Source: Microbacterium sp. No. 7 (GTDB lineage: Bacteria; Actinomycetota; Actinomycetes; Actinomycetales; Microbacteriaceae). From it: a stretch of 64,000 bases of DNA. A program made the position numbers and the translations under genes. Of this stretch, positions 63,157-64,000 are shown piece by piece. The notes below the pieces were generated by a model. The model had not been told where the DNA came from and made no database searches. It saw nothing but the letters and a program-made list of their open reading frames with translations. The stretch lies in the NCBI RefSeq assembly GCF_001314225.1, contig NZ_CP012697.1:2356001-2420000 (forward strand), read 5' to 3'. Each line of letters starts with the position of its first letter. Positions within the stretch are counted from its first letter, which is position 1.

Positions 63157-64000
63157 TCATCTCCCCGCAGTGCCGCGCCGCGTGAGGAACGACAGCACCG
63201 CGGCGACCGCGCACAGCGCCGCACCGCCCCACCAGGCGAGCGTGTAGTCGCCGAACGCGTCGCGCACGACGCCCGCGGTGAGCGCCGCCACGGCGGCGCC
63301 GACCTGGTGCGCGGCGAAGACCCAGCCGAACACGATGGTCCCGCGCTCGCCGAAGATGCGGCGGCACAGCACCGCCGTGGGCGGCACGGTCGCGACCCAG
63401 TCGAGTCCGTAGACCACGATGAACACCCACATGCTCGGGTGCACGTGGTCGGCGAGCAGCCAGGGCAGCGCCAGCAGGCCCACCCCGCGGAACCCGTAGT
63501 AGGCGGCCAGCAGCTTGCGCGGGTCGAAGCGGTCGGTCAGCCAGCCCGAGGCGATCGTGCCGGCGACGTCGAAGACGCCGACCAGGGCGAGCAGCCCGGC
63601 CGCCGTCGTCGCGGGCATGCCGTGGTCGTGGGCCGACGGGATGAAGTGCACGCCGACCAGCCCGTTCGTCGTCGCGCCGCAGATGGCGAAGGCGATCGCG
63701 AGCGCCCAGAACGAGCGATGGCGCGCGGCGAACGCGAGCCCCTCGAGCGCGCGCGACACGGCTCCGCCCGTGGCGCGCGGCGGCGCGACGTAGGTCGCGG
63801 GGTCGGCGCCGTAGGGCACCGTTCCGCGGTCCTCCGGATGGTCGCGGATCACGAGCAGCACGAGCGGCACGGCCGCCAGCGCCGCGCCCGCGATCACGAG
63901 CGAGGCGGGACGCCAGCCGACGTTCTCGGCCAGCGCAGCGACGGGCGGCAGCAGCACGAGCTGTCCCGTCGCGGATGCCGCCGTGAGCAGGCCCATCACG
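63157..64000 (-). CDS. MFS transporter (C-terminal part)
   Basis: Open frame continues past the right edge; about 281 residues of an expected 400-430 are visible. At least eight hydrophobic segments; text GLLALVGVFDVAGTIASGWLTDRFDPRKLLA is the loop signature of the major facilitator superfamily, and GLDWVATVPPTAVLCRRIFGERG is typical of the oxalate/formate-like group. Substrate unknown. Same direction as the zinc-ribbon gene, 26 bp apart. Confidence 0.85.
   Translation of the reverse strand, partial: VMGLLTAASATGQLVLLPPVAALAENVGWRPASLVIAGAALAAVPLVLLVIRDHPEDRGTVPYGADPATYVAPPRATGGAVSRALEGLAFAARHRSFWALAIAFAICGATTNGLVGVHFIPSAHDHGMPATTAAGLLALVGVFDVAGTIASGWLTDRFDPRKLLAAYYGFRGVGLLALPWLLADHVHPSMWVFIVVYGLDWVATVPPTAVLCRRIFGERGTIVFGWVFAAHQVGAAVAALTAGVVRDAFGDYTLAWWGGAALCAVAAVLSFLTRRGTAGR

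Overview
The window is about 64 kb of high-G+C actinobacterial chromosome. Gene content and order point to the family Microbacteriaceae, most likely Microbacterium or a close relative; this is inferred from recognised proteins, not from a search. The markers are actinobacterial DUF families (DUF3000, DUF3071/SepH, DUF3093, DUF3159, DUF3710, DUF4191, DUF4193, DUF7455), a polyphosphate glucokinase, GlnE with two glutamine synthetases, and many start codons that sit 6-7 nt after a TAGNNT-type -10 box, as in leaderless actinobacterial mRNAs.

Layout. 0-3 kb: edge of a peptide-type ABC transporter, an M20 amidohydrolase and a double Lrp-type regulator. 3-8.2 kb: CGNR protein, a small zinc-ribbon-like protein, a solitary PemK/MazF-like protein, AmtB, ZapE and an alpha/beta hydrolase. 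8.2-15.5 kb: DUF3000, RNase D, the fatty acid beta-oxidation pair FadA/FadB, and Dxs. 15.6-18.9 kb: membrane protein plus a NarL-type two-component system. 18.9-24.4 kb: aconitase, the dut-DUF3710-DUF3159 operon, DUF3093 and DUF4193. 24.6-32.3 kb: SepH, a phosphodiesterase, and convergent topoisomerase IV subunits ParC and ParE separated by a tandemly duplicated 239-bp repeat; then DUF7455. 32.3-36.4 kb: a four-gene operon (EctB-like aminotransferase, CofE-like amide ligase, two ATP-grasp proteins) that looks like an uncharacterised biosynthetic pathway. 36.5-47.9 kb: principal sigma factor, PAC2 protein, leucyl aminopeptidase, dihydrolipoyl dehydrogenase, a two-lipoyl-domain E2, a pseudokinase-like membrane protein, DUF4191, RDD protein, glutamine synthetase I. 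48-53 kb: a catabolic insertion (Baeyer-Villiger-type monooxygenase, two HSL-family hydrolases, PucR-type regulator) ending at a frameshifted excisionase-like remnant. 53.3-64 kb: membrane protein, diacylglycerol-kinase-like protein, GlnE, GlnA2, SPOR-like protein, PpgK, RNase P RNA, an A-family DNA polymerase, a zinc-ribbon protein and a truncated MFS transporter.

How the parts work together. AmtB, GlnA1, GlnE and GlnA2 form a nitrogen-assimilation set; both amtB and glnA1 are preceded by sites matching the actinobacterial GlnR pattern gTnAC-n6-GaAAC. LpdA with the E2, aconitase and FadA/FadB supply central carbon flux. The gene order from the aminopeptidase to glnA2 resembles Mycobacterium tuberculosis Rv2213-Rv2222c as I recall it, but lipB and lipA are missing and the monooxygenase/hydrolase block separates glnA1 from glnE. 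The EctB-like operon similarly separates the parE/DUF7455 end from rpoD. These two interruptions of conserved order are the accessory regions. No tRNA, CRISPR array or intact insertion sequence was seen.
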